This document shows, one piece after another, positions 41,947-52,568 of a stretch of 64,000 nt of DNA. Below the pieces are notes generated by a model that worked only from the letters and a program-made list of their open reading frames with translations, was not told where the DNA came from and did not search any database. The stretch's first letter is position 1, and each line of letters starts with the position of its first letter. The translations under genes were made by a program, and so were the position numbers. Source of the stretch: Legionella sp. MW5194 (GTDB lineage Bacteria > Pseudomonadota > Gammaproteobacteria > Legionellales > Legionellaceae); assembly GCF_016864235.1 (NCBI RefSeq), contig NZ_CP045732.1:62001-126000 (forward strand), in the 5' to 3' direction.

Positions 41947-43817
41947 GCGGGTGTCCGTTGTTTTTTAAGGTGAATTAACAGCAGCGACAACGCGGCAGGC
42001 GTCACGCCGGAAATACGCCCGGCCTGTGCCAGAGTGACGGGTTTAATGCGCGTTAATTTTTGCATGACTTCCGTCGATAATCCGGTCACCTGATTGTAAT
42101 CGATGTCGGTCGGTAACTGGGTATTATCATGTTTGCGCAGACGTTCAATTTCCAGTTGCTGACGTTCAATGTAGCCTGCGTACTTGCTTTGAATGTCAAC
42201 CTGTTCGGATACCTCTGCCGACAAAACAGGCAGATTCAAGGCAGCAATGCCCTGCAATTGGTGATAAGTGATTTCCGGTCGCTTCAACAATTCGGCGGCA
42301 CGGCAATCCTGCTGCAAGGGTTTTTCAAGCAGTGGCTGAAGCAGGTCATTGTGACTGACGCGAATGAGTGTGCCTTTCAATGCGGCCTGCGCCCGTTCAA
42401 TGGCTTCGCGCTTCTCACAAAACGCTTGCCAGCGGTGTTGAGACACCATGCCCAATTGATACGCTTTTTCGGTCAGGCGTAAATCGGCATTGTCTTCACG
42501 CAGCAACAGACGGTATTCCGCGCGGGACGTGAACATGCGATACGGTTCCTGAGTACCGCAGGTAATCAGATCATCGATAAGGACGCCAATATAAGCCTCA
42601 TCACGGCGGGGACACCACAATTCTTTCTCCTGAACCTGCAATGCCGCATTCATGCCGGCAATGATGCCTTGTGCTGCGGCTTCTTCATAGCCGGTGGTGC
42701 CGTTAATCTGACCGGCGAAAAACAGGTTGGCGATGGGTTTAGTCTGCAGATAGGGGGTTAAACCGCGCGGGTCAAAATAATCGTATTCAATGGCATAACC
42801 CGGGCGGGTGATGTGGGCATTTTCAAAGCCTTTAATAGTACGGACGAAAGCGACCTGCACCTCAAAAGGCAGGCTGGTCGAAATGCCGTTGGGGTAAATC
42901 TCATCGCTGGTCAGTCCTTCCGGTTCAACAAAAATCTGATGGGAGGATTTGTCGGCAAAACGCACGACTTTGTCTTCAATGGAAGGGCAGTAACGCGGGC
43001 CTACGCCTTCAATGACCCCGGCATACATGGGCGATTGATGCAGGTTGGCCTGGATAATTTCATGGGTCTTTGCGGTGGTATGGGTAATGTAACAGGGCAA
43101 TTGCTGAGGGTGCATGCCGGCATGACCAAGGAACGAGAAGACAGGGACCGGCGTGTCGCCAGGCTGTTCTTCCATCTGGGAGTAATCAAGCGAACGGCTG
43201 TCGATGCGCGGCGGTGTGCCGGTTTTCAAGCGGCCGACGGGTAAATCCAGTTCGCGTAACCGCTGGGCCAGGGCAATGGCTGGCGGATCCCCTGCGCGGC
43301 CGCCGGCATAATGATTCATGCCGACATGAATCTTCCCGCCTAGAAACGTGCCGACAGTCAGTACCACGGCTTTGGCACGCAGGGTTAAACCCAATTGGGT
43401 GACTACCCCGGTGACGCGTCCCTGTTCAATGATCAAATCATCCACGGCTTGCTGAAAAAGAGTGAGGTTCGCTTGCCGTTGCAGACGTTGGCGTATGGCT
43501 TGACGGTAAAGCACGCGATCCGCCTGAACACGGGTTGCCCGAACAGCCGGGCCCTTGGATGCATTCAAGGTGCGAAATTGAATCCCCGCCTCATCGGCGG
43601 CTAAGGCCATGACACCGTCCATCGCGTCAATTTCCTTAACCAGATGGCCTTTGCCAATGCCGCCGATGGCCGGATTACAGGACATCTGCCCCAGTAAATC
43701 CATGTTATGGGTCAAAAGCAGGGTCTCACACCCCAGGCGGGCCGCTGCCATAGCGGCTTCAGTGCCGGCATGGCCGCCGCCGATAACAATCACATCATAG
43801 TGTTTATCAAGATTCAT
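41943..43817 (-). CDS. mnmG: tRNA uridine 5-carboxymethylaminomethyl modification enzyme MnmG
   Basis: 624-residue FAD enzyme that with MnmE modifies U34 of several tRNAs. The FAD motif [17 protein letters not shown] opens the protein, then [19 protein letters not shown], and [16 protein letters not shown] later. Start chosen at the ATG at 43817 giving MNLDKHYDV; the frame extends upstream by 11 codons but these are not typical of the family. First gene of the mnmG-rsmG-parAB cluster. Confidence 0.96.
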   Translation of the reverse strand: MNLDKHYDVIVIGGGHAGTEAAMAAARLGCETLLLTHNMDLLGQMSCNPAIGGIGKGHLVKEIDAMDGVMALAADEAGIQFRTLNASKGPAVRATRVQADRVLYRQAIRQRLQRQANLTLFQQAVDDLIIEQGRVTGVVTQLGLTLRAKAVVLTVGTFLGGKIHVGMNHYAGGRAGDPPAIALAQRLRELDLPVGRLKTGTPPRIDSRSLDYSQMEEQPGDTPVPVFSFLGHAGMHPQQLPCYITHTTAKTHEIIQANLHQSPMYAGVIEGVGPRYCPSIEDKVVRFADKSSHQIFVEPEGLTSDEIYPNGISTSLPFEVQVAFVRTIKGFENAHITRPGYAIEYDYFDPRGLTPYLQTKPIANLFFAGQINGTTGYEEAAAQGIIAGMNAALQVQEKELWCPRRDEAYIGVLIDDLITCGTQEPYRMFTSRAEYRLLLREDNADLRLTEKAYQLGMVSQHRWQAFCEKREAIERAQAALKGTLIRVSHNDLLQPLLEKPLQQDCRAAELLKRPEITYHQLQGIAALNLPVLSAEVSEQVDIQSKYAGYIERQQLEIERLRKHDNTQLPTDIDYNQVTGLSTEVMQKLTRIKPVTLAQAGRISGVTPAALSLLLIHLKKQRTPA

Positions 43818-43910
43818 GGTCGCAAGGAAATTGAACAACAAATTGTGCAATTATACACTTTTTTATCATCATACCCAACTTCCTTATTGGGTAAGATGAG
43901 GTGGAGATGA

Positions 43911-45974
43911 TTAAATGGTCATTAAATCCTGCGTGGGTGAGTCAGGGTCGAGCTTCGATGTGTTAGTAGCATCAAGCAACGCTGATTTCTCCTCTTCCAC
44001 CGCCTCAGGATGGCTGAAAAAGCCGCGGGCATTTGCTGTTTTTGGTTTACTGAAGGGGTTGACCGGTTCCTTCAGGAAGCTCCAAAAGTCCTTATCCTGA
44101 TCTCCTAAAACGGCTTTCTCAGCCGGTTCAGGCTTAAACTGATTAATCAGCAGATAAGACAATCCCGCCAGCAACAGGCCCGCCGCCAGAACGGCGATGG
44201 CGATGGGCAGAGGCATGAACGTGAAGCTTGCGAAAATCAATGTCGGTATACAGGCATCGACAAAAATGGAGTGCACCAGTTTCACGCTTTGGAAGCGAGC
44301 CGTCCGGTTCTGATAATCAACATCCGCCTCGAGATCGCGAAGAACCAGATAGTGAACCCGTAAATTATTGCACAATTCATCGAGTTCCTTGTCGTCAACA
44401 TCAAGTAAATGCGCAGATTTTTCATCGTAATCTTTTTTCAGACGCTTAAATTCTTCAAACGATTCATTGTATTGCTTTTTAATCTGCTCCGCTGTTCCTT
44501 TGGTTTTGGCAATCTCAATGCCGCTGGAGACTGCGGAATAGGCTACCGTCAAGGCAAAGCACAAAGCGGCTCCGACCGCGGAGAGAATCATTAAGGTAGG
44601 CGCCGCCACCACCAGTCCCGGAAAGGCAACACAGCAAAAGAAAGCAGTAAATACGACCATTAACCCGGCAGCATAGGCAATGTCGGTGAGGGTACCGTAT
44701 TTTTTATATTTCCAGTCAAACTCCGCCTGGACGATTGCTTTTTCAAGTTCGGCAATCCGTGCGTCATTTCCGGGCGTTAATTTAAGTTGCTCAATGGTGT
44801 CATTAAGCATGGCGAGATGCTTTTTGTGACCGGCTTCCTCTTCAAAATAACGGATCACCGTGAGGACTAAATCCATAGCCAGCAGGGCGGCAGTGGCTAC
44901 ATTACCCCCCCAACCCATAAAGCCGGGTCCTTTTAACCAGAAGAAACACACCAGATTGGCCGTTGCCCAGATGGAATCATTCAGCAAAGCGTATTTACGC
45001 TCTTTGAATTCGCCTGTAAACCGTTGCCAGGGGGTGCTGAACCTGGCGTCTTCCTTCTCTTCTTTAGTCATCCACGGACCAACAAAGGTGTGTTTCAATA
45101 CCAAGGTCATGTTGAGAGCAAAGCGGGCATAGTAGAGCAGCCAACTCATGTAGCCGGTAAAGGGTGATGGGTAGGAGACCGCGGCCTGCGTTTGTTGTTT
45201 GTTGAAGAAATCATCCGACAACAAGTCAAGCACGCTGGCGAGCATGCCGCCTCCCCATACCCAATACAGGCGACGCTCGTTAATGGCTCGCATCTGTTTT
45301 TTGATGTAGGCAGATACCCCACTTCTGAATTCGCCATGCCCTACTTTCTTAGCCTCAATGCCTTCGAGAGCGGTAAAGGCTTCTCTTTCTGCCATGTATT
45401 TTTGCTTTTTGTCTTCTTGCAGTTCTTCGATTTCCTTACTGTCCAGGTCCTCTTCAATATCTTTTAGACCATAGAGTTCCTGGAGGCGTTCGGCAAGCCA
45501 ATAGCCGACGAGTCTGCCGCTGAATTTGAGGTATTTCTCGCTATACCCCTGTTCAACCTGATGCTGTTGCTCAAGCGGGTCGTGTTTTGTCTCAGAAAGC
45601 GTTGTTAAGTGATCAATAAAACCTGCGCATACATCCATGGACTCTTTGTATCCTCGCAGTTTATATTGTCTGCCCTGCACGGAATCGAGTTGATATTGGG
45701 CATAAAGCAAAAAATAAATCAGCCTCAGTTTGTCGAGTTGAACCTTTTTTTGGGTCTTGTTGAGATATTTAAAGCTGGCCGAATTAATAGTGGCCAGTTC
45801 GGTAAGGTAGAACGGTAAAAGCGCAGGAACGTAATCCTGTAATTTTTTTAATTCTTCACGAGTCAGAAGGTTAACTTGAGTGCGGAATTTATAAAAATCA
45901 CCGGCGGCGGCAATGCCTGACTGGCTTAATAAGGCCTGGGGGGTTAATAACAGTTCGTTAGATTTTGCACTCAT
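43911..45974 (-). CDS. Large multi-pass membrane protein with acidic tail, effector candidate
   Basis: 687 residues with no recognised family. The N-terminal 230 residues are soluble and charged. Several hydrophobic pairs follow (about 245-265, 285-305, 350-395, 440-500, 590-640), with coiled-coil-like helices between them (EQIKKQYNESFEEFKRLKKDYDEK). The C-terminus is polar and acidic. Multi-pass proteins of this kind with coiled coils occur among Legionella effectors and their relatives near this locus; this is inferred. It shares no operon with mnmG, 93 bases away. Confidence 0.5.
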   Translation of the reverse strand: MSAKSNELLLTPQALLSQSGIAAAGDFYKFRTQVNLLTREELKKLQDYVPALLPFYLTELATINSASFKYLNKTQKKVQLDKLRLIYFLLYAQYQLDSVQGRQYKLRGYKESMDVCAGFIDHLTTLSETKHDPLEQQHQVEQGYSEKYLKFSGRLVGYWLAERLQELYGLKDIEEDLDSKEIEELQEDKKQKYMAEREAFTALEGIEAKKVGHGEFRSGVSAYIKKQMRAINERRLYWVWGGGMLASVLDLLSDDFFNKQQTQAAVSYPSPFTGYMSWLLYYARFALNMTLVLKHTFVGPWMTKEEKEDARFSTPWQRFTGEFKERKYALLNDSIWATANLVCFFWLKGPGFMGWGGNVATAALLAMDLVLTVIRYFEEEAGHKKHLAMLNDTIEQLKLTPGNDARIAELEKAIVQAEFDWKYKKYGTLTDIAYAAGLMVVFTAFFCCVAFPGLVVAAPTLMILSAVGAALCFALTVAYSAVSSGIEIAKTKGTAEQIKKQYNESFEEFKRLKKDYDEKSAHLLDVDDKELDELCNNLRVHYLVLRDLEADVDYQNRTARFQSVKLVHSIFVDACIPTLIFASFTFMPLPIAIAVLAAGLLLAGLSYLLINQFKPEPAEKAVLGDQDKDFWSFLKEPVNPFSKPKTANARGFFSHPEAVEEEKSALLDATNTSKLDPDSPTQDLMTI

Positions 45975-46128
45975 GTATCACCTCATAATCAGAAGACTGG
46001 TGATTAAAAAACACAATTAATCGCGCAATCTGTACTATTTTATAACATAGCAGATGTTTGGTGCACAAGCTGTGAGTATGAAATTTACACTGTTGAAAAA
46101 TTATTTACTGTAAAACGCGGTTAAATTA

Positions 46129-47574
46129 CTAAGAATCAACCAATTTGCGCTGATAAATGTCATCGAAGCGTTCGATGTCGTCTTCGCCGAGGTAATGGCC
46201 GCTTTGCACTTCAATGACAAAAAGCGGTTGTTTTCCGGGGTTTGACAGTCGATGGCGGGTCTTGGGTGGGATGTAGGTGGATTGATTGGCCTCCAGGTGC
46301 ATGATTTTTTCATCATTTACAACCTCAGCCTCACCGCCAACCACGACCCAGTGTTCAGCGCGATGCTGGTGTTTCTGCAGGGAGAGGCGGGCGCCTGGTT
46401 TAACCATCAGGCGTTTGACCTTAAACGCAGGGCCCTCCGCTAAAATTTCATAATAGCCCCAGGGACGCATGACGCGCTGGTGATCATCCACCAGCTGCTG
46501 ATTGTCGCCAGTGAGGGAGCTCACCAGATCCTTCACCTGTTGCGAATAACTCTTGTCAGCGACCAGTACGGCATCGGGCGTGGCGACAATGATCTGGTTT
46601 TTAATGCCCAAGGTTGTGATCAAGGCACTGCTGCTGCTGATGAGGGAATTGTGGCTTTCTTTGGCAATGACGTTGCCGTGCAGGACATTGCCCTGCTCAT
46701 CCAGGGTATTGGCTTCAGCGACCGACGTCCAGCAGCCCAGGTCACTCCACTGAATGTCGACAGGAATAACCACCGCCTTGTCGGTTTTTTCCATGACCGC
46801 GTAATCGATGGAATCACTGCGGCATTGAGAAAATGACTCGTCATCCAGGCGAATAAAATCCTGGTGATGATGGCCTTTGCTCAAGGCCTGCTGGCTTTGG
46901 CGGGCAATATCCGGCGCATGCCGTTCAATTTCATCAAGGTACACGCCGGCGCGGCAGACAAACATGCCGCTGTTCCAGTAATAATGCCCCTGCTCCACAA
47001 AGGAGGCGGCCAGAGCGGCATCCGGTTTCTCTCGGAAGCATTGCAATGCGAAAATACCTGGTGCCAATTCATTGCCGGCTTCAATATAGCCATAGCCGGT
47101 TTTAGGGCTGTCAGGGCGGATACCAAAGGTAATGATAACGTCTTCTTCCGCGGCATACTGACAACCCTGAGCCATGGCTTTTTGCCAGGCTGAGGAGTCG
47201 GCTATCCAGTGGTCGGAAGGCAAAACCAGCATCAACGCTTCACTACCGGCCTGATTGACCAGATGACGGGCGGCGACGGTAATGGCGGGTGCGGTATTAC
47301 GGGCGCAGGGCTCAAGCAGGTAGGTCAATTGCGGCGTTTCAGCCAATTGCAATTGCTCCAGCTGCTCCTGGCAAAGAAAATAATGCGCGTCATTGCTGAC
47401 CACCAGAATCTGCTCGCAGGCAAGGCTTGCTACCCGCTTCATGGTTTCCTGCAGTAAGGAGTGTTGCCCCTGCAGACATAAAAACTGTTTGGGAAAGTTT
47501 TTACGGGATAAGGGCCACAAGCGGGTACCCGACCCTCCGGCCAGGATAACAGGAAACAGTGCTGACATCTTCAT
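46129..47574 (-). CDS. manC: Mannose-1-phosphate guanylyltransferase / mannose-6-phosphate isomerase
   Basis: 481-residue type II bifunctional enzyme (AlgA/ManC), the same length as Pseudomonas AlgA. The nucleotidyltransferase domain has AGGSGTRLWPLSRKNFPKQF near the N-terminus. The C-terminal cupin (about 360-475) carries KPGARLSLQKHQHRAEHW and GEDDIERFDD, the isomerase metal site. It makes GDP-mannose for surface polysaccharide. The ATG at 47574 or 47568 may be used. It diverges from queC. Confidence 0.92.
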   Translation of the reverse strand: MKMSALFPVILAGGSGTRLWPLSRKNFPKQFLCLQGQHSLLQETMKRVASLACEQILVVSNDAHYFLCQEQLEQLQLAETPQLTYLLEPCARNTAPAITVAARHLVNQAGSEALMLVLPSDHWIADSSAWQKAMAQGCQYAAEEDVIITFGIRPDSPKTGYGYIEAGNELAPGIFALQCFREKPDAALAASFVEQGHYYWNSGMFVCRAGVYLDEIERHAPDIARQSQQALSKGHHHQDFIRLDDESFSQCRSDSIDYAVMEKTDKAVVIPVDIQWSDLGCWTSVAEANTLDEQGNVLHGNVIAKESHNSLISSSSALITTLGIKNQIIVATPDAVLVADKSYSQQVKDLVSSLTGDNQQLVDDHQRVMRPWGYYEILAEGPAFKVKRLMVKPGARLSLQKHQHRAEHWVVVGGEAEVVNDEKIMHLEANQSTYIPPKTRHRLSNPGKQPLFVIEVQSGHYLGEDDIERFDDIYQRKLVDS

Positions 47575-47670
47575 CCAATGGACAGGCAAATTGTGCGATT
47601 TTAGCAGTATCCGGCTGAAATTGGCAATCACCGGTCATCGGGGATTTAAGGACTGGTTTGTCTCAGATTG

Positions 47671-47679
47671 TGCTATAAT
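47671..47679 (+). promoter_or_regulatory. Extended -10 promoter of queC
   Basis: TGC-TATAAT is a perfect extended -10 element, 32 bases before the queC start, with a weak -35. The leader is too short for a recognisable preQ1 riboswitch. Confidence 0.55.
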
Positions 47680-47711
47680 GGCCGCCCTTGTTGGTTTTTT
47701 TACGGGTAATC

Positions 47712-48389
47712 ATGAAAAAGGCCATTGTTTTATTGTCCGGCGGCTTGGATTCCACCACTTGCCTTGCTATCGCCAAATCGCAGGGTTACGCTTGTTATGC
47801 CCTGAGTTTTGATTATGGTCAGCGTCATACTGCCGAGCTTGAGGCAGCCAGGCGCGTAGCCCGCCAGTTAGGGGTCATCGAGCATCGCGTGTTTACTCTG
47901 GATATCGGTCAATTCAGAGGGTCTGCTTTAACGGACGCGTCGGTGGCTGTGCCGGATTATCGCGGTGACGGCAAAATCCCGGTTACTTATGTGCCGGCAC
48001 GCAACACCATTTTTTTATCGGTAGCCTTGGGGTTTGCCGAAACACTTGAGGCGTTTGATCTGTTCATCGGTGTCAGCCAGATTGACTATTCCGGTTATCC
48101 CGATTGCCGGCCGCAATACATTGCCGCTTTTGAAACCATGGCCAATCTCGCCACCAAAGCCGGAATAGAGGGTCGTAAAACGGTGATTCATACCCCTTTA
48201 ATTGCCTGGAGCAAAGCGGAAACGATTCGCCAGGGCGTAGCCTGTGGCGCCGATTACAGTCTGACCGTATCCTGTTATCAGGCGACCCCTGAAGGATTGG
48301 CCTGCGGCCGTTGCGACAGTTGCACCTACCGCAGGAAAGGCTTTCATGAAGCAGGCATCGTCGACCCTACACCTTACGTAACTACTTGA
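47712..48389 (+). CDS. queC: 7-cyano-7-deazaguanine synthase QueC
   Basis: 225-residue enzyme that converts 7-carboxy-7-deazaguanine to preQ0 using ATP and ammonia. The PP-loop SGGLDSTT lies at 9-16, [11 protein letters not shown] follows, and the zinc site is [17 protein letters not shown] (four Cys) near the C-terminus. The ATG at 47712 gives the typical [11 protein letters not shown] start. Other queuosine synthesis genes are not nearby, but two VUT-type transporters are in the window. Confidence 0.96.
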   Translation: MKKAIVLLSGGLDSTTCLAIAKSQGYACYALSFDYGQRHTAELEAARRVARQLGVIEHRVFTLDIGQFRGSALTDASVAVPDYRGDGKIPVTYVPARNTIFLSVALGFAETLEAFDLFIGVSQIDYSGYPDCRPQYIAAFETMANLATKAGIEGRKTVIHTPLIAWSKAETIRQGVACGADYSLTVSCYQATPEGLACGRCDSCTYRRKGFHEAGIVDPTPYVTT

Positions 48390-48464
48390 TAAAAGTAAAA
48401 AATTGCTCCTTTACAGAAACGTTACAACATACTGCACATTTTTGTTTCATGCCTGCGTGAATGC

Positions 48465-48473
48465 TGCTATGAT
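48465..48473 (+). promoter_or_regulatory. Extended -10 promoter of the 200-residue protein
   Basis: TGC-TATGAT lies 39 bases before the start at 48512, followed by a GGCTC/GAGCC hairpin in the leader. Confidence 0.45.
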
Positions 48474-48511
48474 GGCTCCCGCTTTGAGCCAAAATAATAA
48501 AGGAGTAATCA

Positions 48512-49114
48512 ATGTTAAAGTGGTTAAAAAATAACTGGAAATTAGTCACAGCGGTTTTACTCGCCTTACTGGTTGGTGCTGCTCTCACCGCGCTGTTTAT
48601 TTTCGTTCCGCCTGTGGCTGCCGCTATAACCGGTTTCCTCGCTGTTAAGGCGCCTGCGATTGGTGCAGCGATCACGGTAATGTCACCTGTAGCGGGTGCT
48701 TTTGTTGTGGGTGCATTAGGTAGTGCCGCTACTCTGGCCTTTACCCTCATATGGAACCTGGGTGTTAAATTAACCAATTCGCTGGATGCCTGGATTAATC
48801 CCCCAGGCAAAGATAAAAAACCGGCCTTCAGTCCATTGGTTGAGGATGAAGAATCAGACAATGAGTCGCAAAATTCTCCAAAAGCGCCCCAAAAAGGATT
48901 GTCTTCTCCAAATCCTATGGCAAAGTTAGGTGGAAACCCCTCTAAAACATCGCGTATTACCTTTGACGAGGACGAAGACGATCTGGAAGAGATGAACAAA
49001 GAAGAGAAAAAAGAAGAGAAGGACGTTGAAAAAGTGAAGGCAACGACTAGCGAGCCTATCGTCTCTGAACATGAAAGCCCGAATCCAAACGGGGCAACCG
49101 TTTTCTCCTCGTAA
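48512..49114 (+). CDS. Small membrane protein with charged tail, effector candidate
   Basis: 200 residues. Two hydrophobic segments (about 10-32 and 35-85, Ala/Val/Gly-rich) precede a long polar tail from residue 100 rich in Glu, Asp, Lys, Ser and Pro, with an acidic run (FDEDEDDLEEMNKEEKK). There is no signal-peptidase site. AAGGAG lies upstream at correct spacing and a strong terminator follows, so this strand is the coding one; the long reverse frame over it is a shadow. The plan matches the protein at 5445 and suggests a membrane-inserted effector or envelope protein. Confidence 0.6.
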   Translation: MLKWLKNNWKLVTAVLLALLVGAALTALFIFVPPVAAAITGFLAVKAPAIGAAITVMSPVAGAFVVGALGSAATLAFTLIWNLGVKLTNSLDAWINPPGKDKKPAFSPLVEDEESDNESQNSPKAPQKGLSSPNPMAKLGGNPSKTSRITFDEDEDDLEEMNKEEKKEEKDVEKVKATTSEPIVSEHESPNPNGATVFSS

Positions 49115-49133
49115 TCGTTCAATCGCTTCTGTT

Positions 49134-49158
49134 AACGCGGCGTAAGCCGCGTTTTTTT
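49134..49158 (+). terminator. Rho-independent terminator
   Basis: Eight-base-pair stem AACGCGGC/GCCGCGTT with a GTAA loop, then a run of T. It ends the gene at 48512 and isolates it from metG. Confidence 0.9.
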
Positions 49159-49191
49159 ATTTCTTCATATGCATTCTTAAGAGTCATGGGG

Positions 49192-49197
49192 TATAAT
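49192..49197 (+). promoter_or_regulatory. Candidate -10 box of metG
   Basis: Perfect TATAAT 28 bases before the metG start, between the terminator and the gene. The -35 region is weak. Confidence 0.5.
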
Positions 49198-49225
49198 CGG
49201 CCATTTTGACTGCGCAGGCAAACGT

Positions 49226-51241
49226 ATGAGCGATTCTCGAAAAATGCTGGTCACCAGCGCGCTGCCCTATGCCAATGGCCATTTGCATCTGGGCCATCTC
49301 GTTGAACACATTCAAACCGACATCTGGGTTCGTACCCATAAAATGCTGGGGCATCAGTGCATCAGTATTTGCGGGGATGATGCGCACGGTACGCCGATCA
49401 TGCTCAAGGCTGAGCAGATGGGGGTGACGCCTGAGGCGCTGACTTCGGAAATGAAAGCCAGCCATGAACAGGATTTTAAAGCTTTTGCTATTGCTTATGA
49501 TTATTACCATACCACCCATTCCCCGGAAAACCAGGCCCTGGCGGGTTTAATTTACGAACGGCTTAAAGCCAATGGCGACATCGTGACCAAAACCATTCGT
49601 CAGGCTTATGATCCATTGAAGGCGATGTTCCTGCCCGACCGGTATGTCAAAGGCACCTGCCCCAAGTGCGGTGCGAGCGATCAGTACGGTGATAATTGTG
49701 AGGCCTGTGGTGCGACGTATGCGCCGACGGATTTGGTGAATCCCGTGTCCGCCATTTCCGGCGCCACCCCGATTGAAAAAGAATCGGAGCATTATTTTTT
49801 TGATTTGCCGCGCTACGAGCAACTTTTAAAAGACTGGACGCGGAAAGGCCATCTGCAGCCGGAAGTCACCAACAAGCTGGATGAATGGTTTGCCGCCGGC
49901 TTAAAACAATGGGATATTTCGCGGGATGCACCCTATTTCGGCTTTCCCATTCCAGGTCAAACGGACAAGTATTTTTACGTGTGGCTGGATGCCCCAATCG
50001 GCTACATGGCCAGCTTTAAAAAATACTGCGACCAACAAGGGCTGTCGTTTGACGAATTCTGGGATAAAAATTCTCAAACGGAGCTGTATCATTTTGTCGG
50101 TAAAGACATTGTCTATTTCCACGCCCTGTTCTGGCCGGCAATGCTGGCGGGCAGCAACCACCGCTTGCCTACCGCGGTTTATACCCATGGGTTTTTAACC
50201 GTGGAAGGCCAGAAAATGTCCAAATCGCGCGGCACGTTTATCGAAGCGCGGACTTACCTTAAGCATTTGCATCCAGAATACCTGCGTTATTACTTTGCGG
50301 CCAAACTGAACGGGCGCGTCGACGATCTGGATTTAAATTTTGATGATTTCATTAATCGCGTTAACGCGGATCTGGTCGGAAAGGTCGTGAACATTGCCAG
50401 CCGCTGCGCGGGATTCATTAACAAACGCTTTGATAATCGCCTGGCCGCCGAATTGTCTGAGCCTGCGCTTTACCAGGATTTACTGGCGGTTAAGCCGGCG
50501 GTGATTGACGCGTTGGTGCAACGCGATTATGCCCGTGCTGTCCGACTGATCATGGAATGCGCCGATCGGGTGAATCAATACATCGATGCCAATAAACCCT
50601 GGACGCTCGCTAAAGACAATGAGCATCTTCCCGAGGTGCAGCGCATTTGCACCATGGGTCTCAATTTATTCCGGGTGCTCATGACTTACCTAAAACCCGT
50701 TCTGCCTGACATGGCCAGGGAGGCGGAAGCGTTTTTAAATTGTGCGCCGTTTGACTGGTTTACTGTGGATACTCCTTTGCTTGATCATATCATTCACCCC
50801 TTCACTCCCTTGATAACCCGTGTTGAACGCGAAAAAATTGATGCCATGCTGAATGAAGGCAAATCAACGGCCGTGAAGCCCAGTGAGGAAAAGAAAATGC
50901 AGAATTCCGCTCAGGAAGACACAATCTCAATTGACGATTTCAGCAAAATCGATTTACGCATAGCCCGCATCATTGCGGCCGAACCCGTGGAAGGCGCTGA
51001 CAAATTGCTGCGGCTTCAACTCGATTTGGGCGAGCAACAAAAACAGGTGTTTGCCGGTATCAAGAGCGCCTATCAGCCGGAGCAACTGGTTGGCCGATTG
51101 ACGGTGATGGTCGCTAATCTGGCACCTCGTACCATGCGTTTTGGCGTATCGGAAGGCATGGTGTTGGCGGCAGGCGACGGCAAAGGACTCTTTTTGCTCA
51201 ATCCAGACGAGGGTGCAGAACCCGGTATGAAAGTCAAATAA
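49226..51241 (+). CDS. metG: Methionyl-tRNA synthetase
   Basis: 671-residue class I aminoacyl-tRNA synthetase. The HIGH-type motif is GHLHLGH in [13 protein letters not shown] (about residues 14-23), a zinc-binding knuckle with two CxxC pairs (CPKCGAS, CEACGA) lies near 145-165, and KMSKS sits in [11 protein letters not shown] near 333. The C-terminal 105 residues form the EMAP-II-like tRNA-binding dimerisation domain ([11 protein letters not shown]). Its last base overlaps the ATG of the RnfB-like gene. Confidence 0.97.
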   Translation: MSDSRKMLVTSALPYANGHLHLGHLVEHIQTDIWVRTHKMLGHQCISICGDDAHGTPIMLKAEQMGVTPEALTSEMKASHEQDFKAFAIAYDYYHTTHSPENQALAGLIYERLKANGDIVTKTIRQAYDPLKAMFLPDRYVKGTCPKCGASDQYGDNCEACGATYAPTDLVNPVSAISGATPIEKESEHYFFDLPRYEQLLKDWTRKGHLQPEVTNKLDEWFAAGLKQWDISRDAPYFGFPIPGQTDKYFYVWLDAPIGYMASFKKYCDQQGLSFDEFWDKNSQTELYHFVGKDIVYFHALFWPAMLAGSNHRLPTAVYTHGFLTVEGQKMSKSRGTFIEARTYLKHLHPEYLRYYFAAKLNGRVDDLDLNFDDFINRVNADLVGKVVNIASRCAGFINKRFDNRLAAELSEPALYQDLLAVKPAVIDALVQRDYARAVRLIMECADRVNQYIDANKPWTLAKDNEHLPEVQRICTMGLNLFRVLMTYLKPVLPDMAREAEAFLNCAPFDWFTVDTPLLDHIIHPFTPLITRVEREKIDAMLNEGKSTAVKPSEEKKMQNSAQEDTISIDDFSKIDLRIARIIAAEPVEGADKLLRLQLDLGEQQKQVFAGIKSAYQPEQLVGRLTVMVANLAPRTMRFGVSEGMVLAAGDGKGLFLLNPDEGAEPGMKVK

Positions 51242-51855
51242 TGGCCACGGTTGAAGAGATTGACGCCCGCTTGCCTCAGACGCAATGCGGGGAATGCGGT
51301 TATGCCGGTTGTTTGCCTTATGCTGAAGCCCTGGCCCAAGGTACGACCACCATCGATCGCTGCCCGCCGGGGGGAATTAATACCGTTAAGGCCTTAGGCC
51401 AATTGCTGAACGTGGATGTTAAGCCTCTGCTTGCCGAAGTAGAACTCAATACCCGTCCCCCGGCGCTTGCGCGTATTCGCGAGGCTGAATGCATCGGCTG
51501 CACCAAATGCATTCAGGTTTGCCCTGTGGATGCCATCCTGGGCAGTGCCAAACGCATGCATGCCGTTATCACTCATGAATGCACGGGATGCGGTTTATGT
51601 GTTGATCCCTGCCCCGTGGATTGCATTGATTTGCAGCCGCTTGAGAAGCCCCAGTATGATCGCCAACTGGCGCGTCAGCGCCATCGCGCTCGCCAAACGC
51701 GTCTTTTGCGGGAAGAACATGAAAAACAACAGCAATACCGTCAAAAAAGCCGATTGGCTCTTAAGGAAAGCAATCAACAGGATTTAAAGGCAAAGCAGGA
51801 TTATATTCTGCAGGCGCTGGCTCGGGTTGAAGCAAAAAAGAAAACCAATGAATAA
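51241..51855 (+). CDS. rnfB: RnfB-like iron-sulfur protein without membrane anchor
   Basis: 204 residues. An Fe-S domain ([14 protein letters not shown], about 15-28) of the RnfB type is followed by a double [4Fe-4S] ferredoxin domain ([24 protein letters not shown], about 84-125) and a charged C-terminal helix. RnfB normally carries an N-terminal membrane helix and works in the Rnf complex; here that helix is absent and no other rnf genes are present. The gene overlaps metG by one base and nth by eight. Similar stand-alone RnfB proteins exist; electron delivery to nth is speculation. Confidence 0.85.
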   Translation: MATVEEIDARLPQTQCGECGYAGCLPYAEALAQGTTTIDRCPPGGINTVKALGQLLNVDVKPLLAEVELNTRPPALARIREAECIGCTKCIQVCPVDAILGSAKRMHAVITHECTGCGLCVDPCPVDCIDLQPLEKPQYDRQLARQRHRARQTRLLREEHEKQQQYRQKSRLALKESNQQDLKAKQDYILQALARVEAKKKTNE

Positions 51856-52480
51856 AAGCAAACGACGGCTTGTTTTTGAGCGCTTTCGCGCCCAAAACCC
51901 GCACCCCACCACGGAACTCCATTACCGTTCACCGTTTGAACTGCTGATTGCCGTGATGTTGTCGGCGCAAGCGACTGACATCAGCGTCAACAAGGCAACA
52001 GCCCGTCTTTTCCCCGTTGCCAATACTCCGCAGGCCTTGCTTGCGCTGGGGGAGGATGGATTAAAAGAGTACATTAAAACCATCGGACTCTATAACAGCA
52101 AAGCCGCCAACGTCATTAAAACCTGCCAGATTCTGCTGACACGCTACCACGGCCAGGTGCCGGATAACCGCGAGGCCCTGGAGTCGTTACCCGGGGTCGG
52201 CCGAAAAACCGCCAATGTGGTGCTCAATACTGCCTTCGGTCAGCCTACCATGGCGGTGGATACGCACATTTTCAGGGTGGCTAATCGCACCGGCATCGCG
52301 CCGGGTAAGACACCGCTTGCGGTGGAAATGAATTTACTGGCCAGGGTGGATAAGGAATTTCTGCAGGATGCCCACCATTGGTTGATTCTGCATGGACGCT
52401 ATGTCTGTGTCGCCCGCAAGCCCCGTTGTCCCCAGTGCCTTATCCACGATTTGTGCGAATACCCTGATAAAACAAAATAA
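51848..52480 (+). CDS. nth: Endonuclease III
   Basis: 210-residue DNA glycosylase/AP lyase that removes oxidised pyrimidines. The HhH motif [13 protein letters not shown] near 112 with catalytic Lys, the catalytic Asp in [10 protein letters not shown], and the C-x6-C-x2-C-x5-C [4Fe-4S] site at the C-terminus are intact. Its start overlaps the end of the rnfB-like gene, consistent with the rnf-nth linkage known in other gammaproteobacteria. Confidence 0.96.
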   Translation: MNKSKRRLVFERFRAQNPHPTTELHYRSPFELLIAVMLSAQATDISVNKATARLFPVANTPQALLALGEDGLKEYIKTIGLYNSKAANVIKTCQILLTRYHGQVPDNREALESLPGVGRKTANVVLNTAFGQPTMAVDTHIFRVANRTGIAPGKTPLAVEMNLLARVDKEFLQDAHHWLILHGRYVCVARKPRCPQCLIHDLCEYPDKTK

Positions 52481-52538
52481 ATTTCCTTCGTAAAAAAAAC
52501 CGGCGGATCTGGTAATTAGTAGGCATTCGCCCTTAGAA

Positions 52539-52547
52539 TGGTATTCT
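52539..52547 (+). promoter_or_regulatory. Extended -10 promoter candidate before the 608-residue gene
   Basis: TGG-TATTCT lies 21 bases before the ATG, with GGAGAG as ribosome-binding site. Confidence 0.35.
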
Positions 52548-52568
52548 CACCGTTTGCAGGAGAGCTAA

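Noticed and set aside
43872-43893. Hairpin TACCCAA/TTGGGTA after the 687-residue gene
   Set aside because: Seven base pairs, no U-run on the transcribed strand; too weak for a terminator call.
48382-49122. 246-codon reverse-strand frame
   Set aside because: It lies entirely over the 200-residue gene, which has the better ribosome-binding site, promoter and a strong terminator. The reverse product is a Ser/Phe-rich shadow of the acidic tail.
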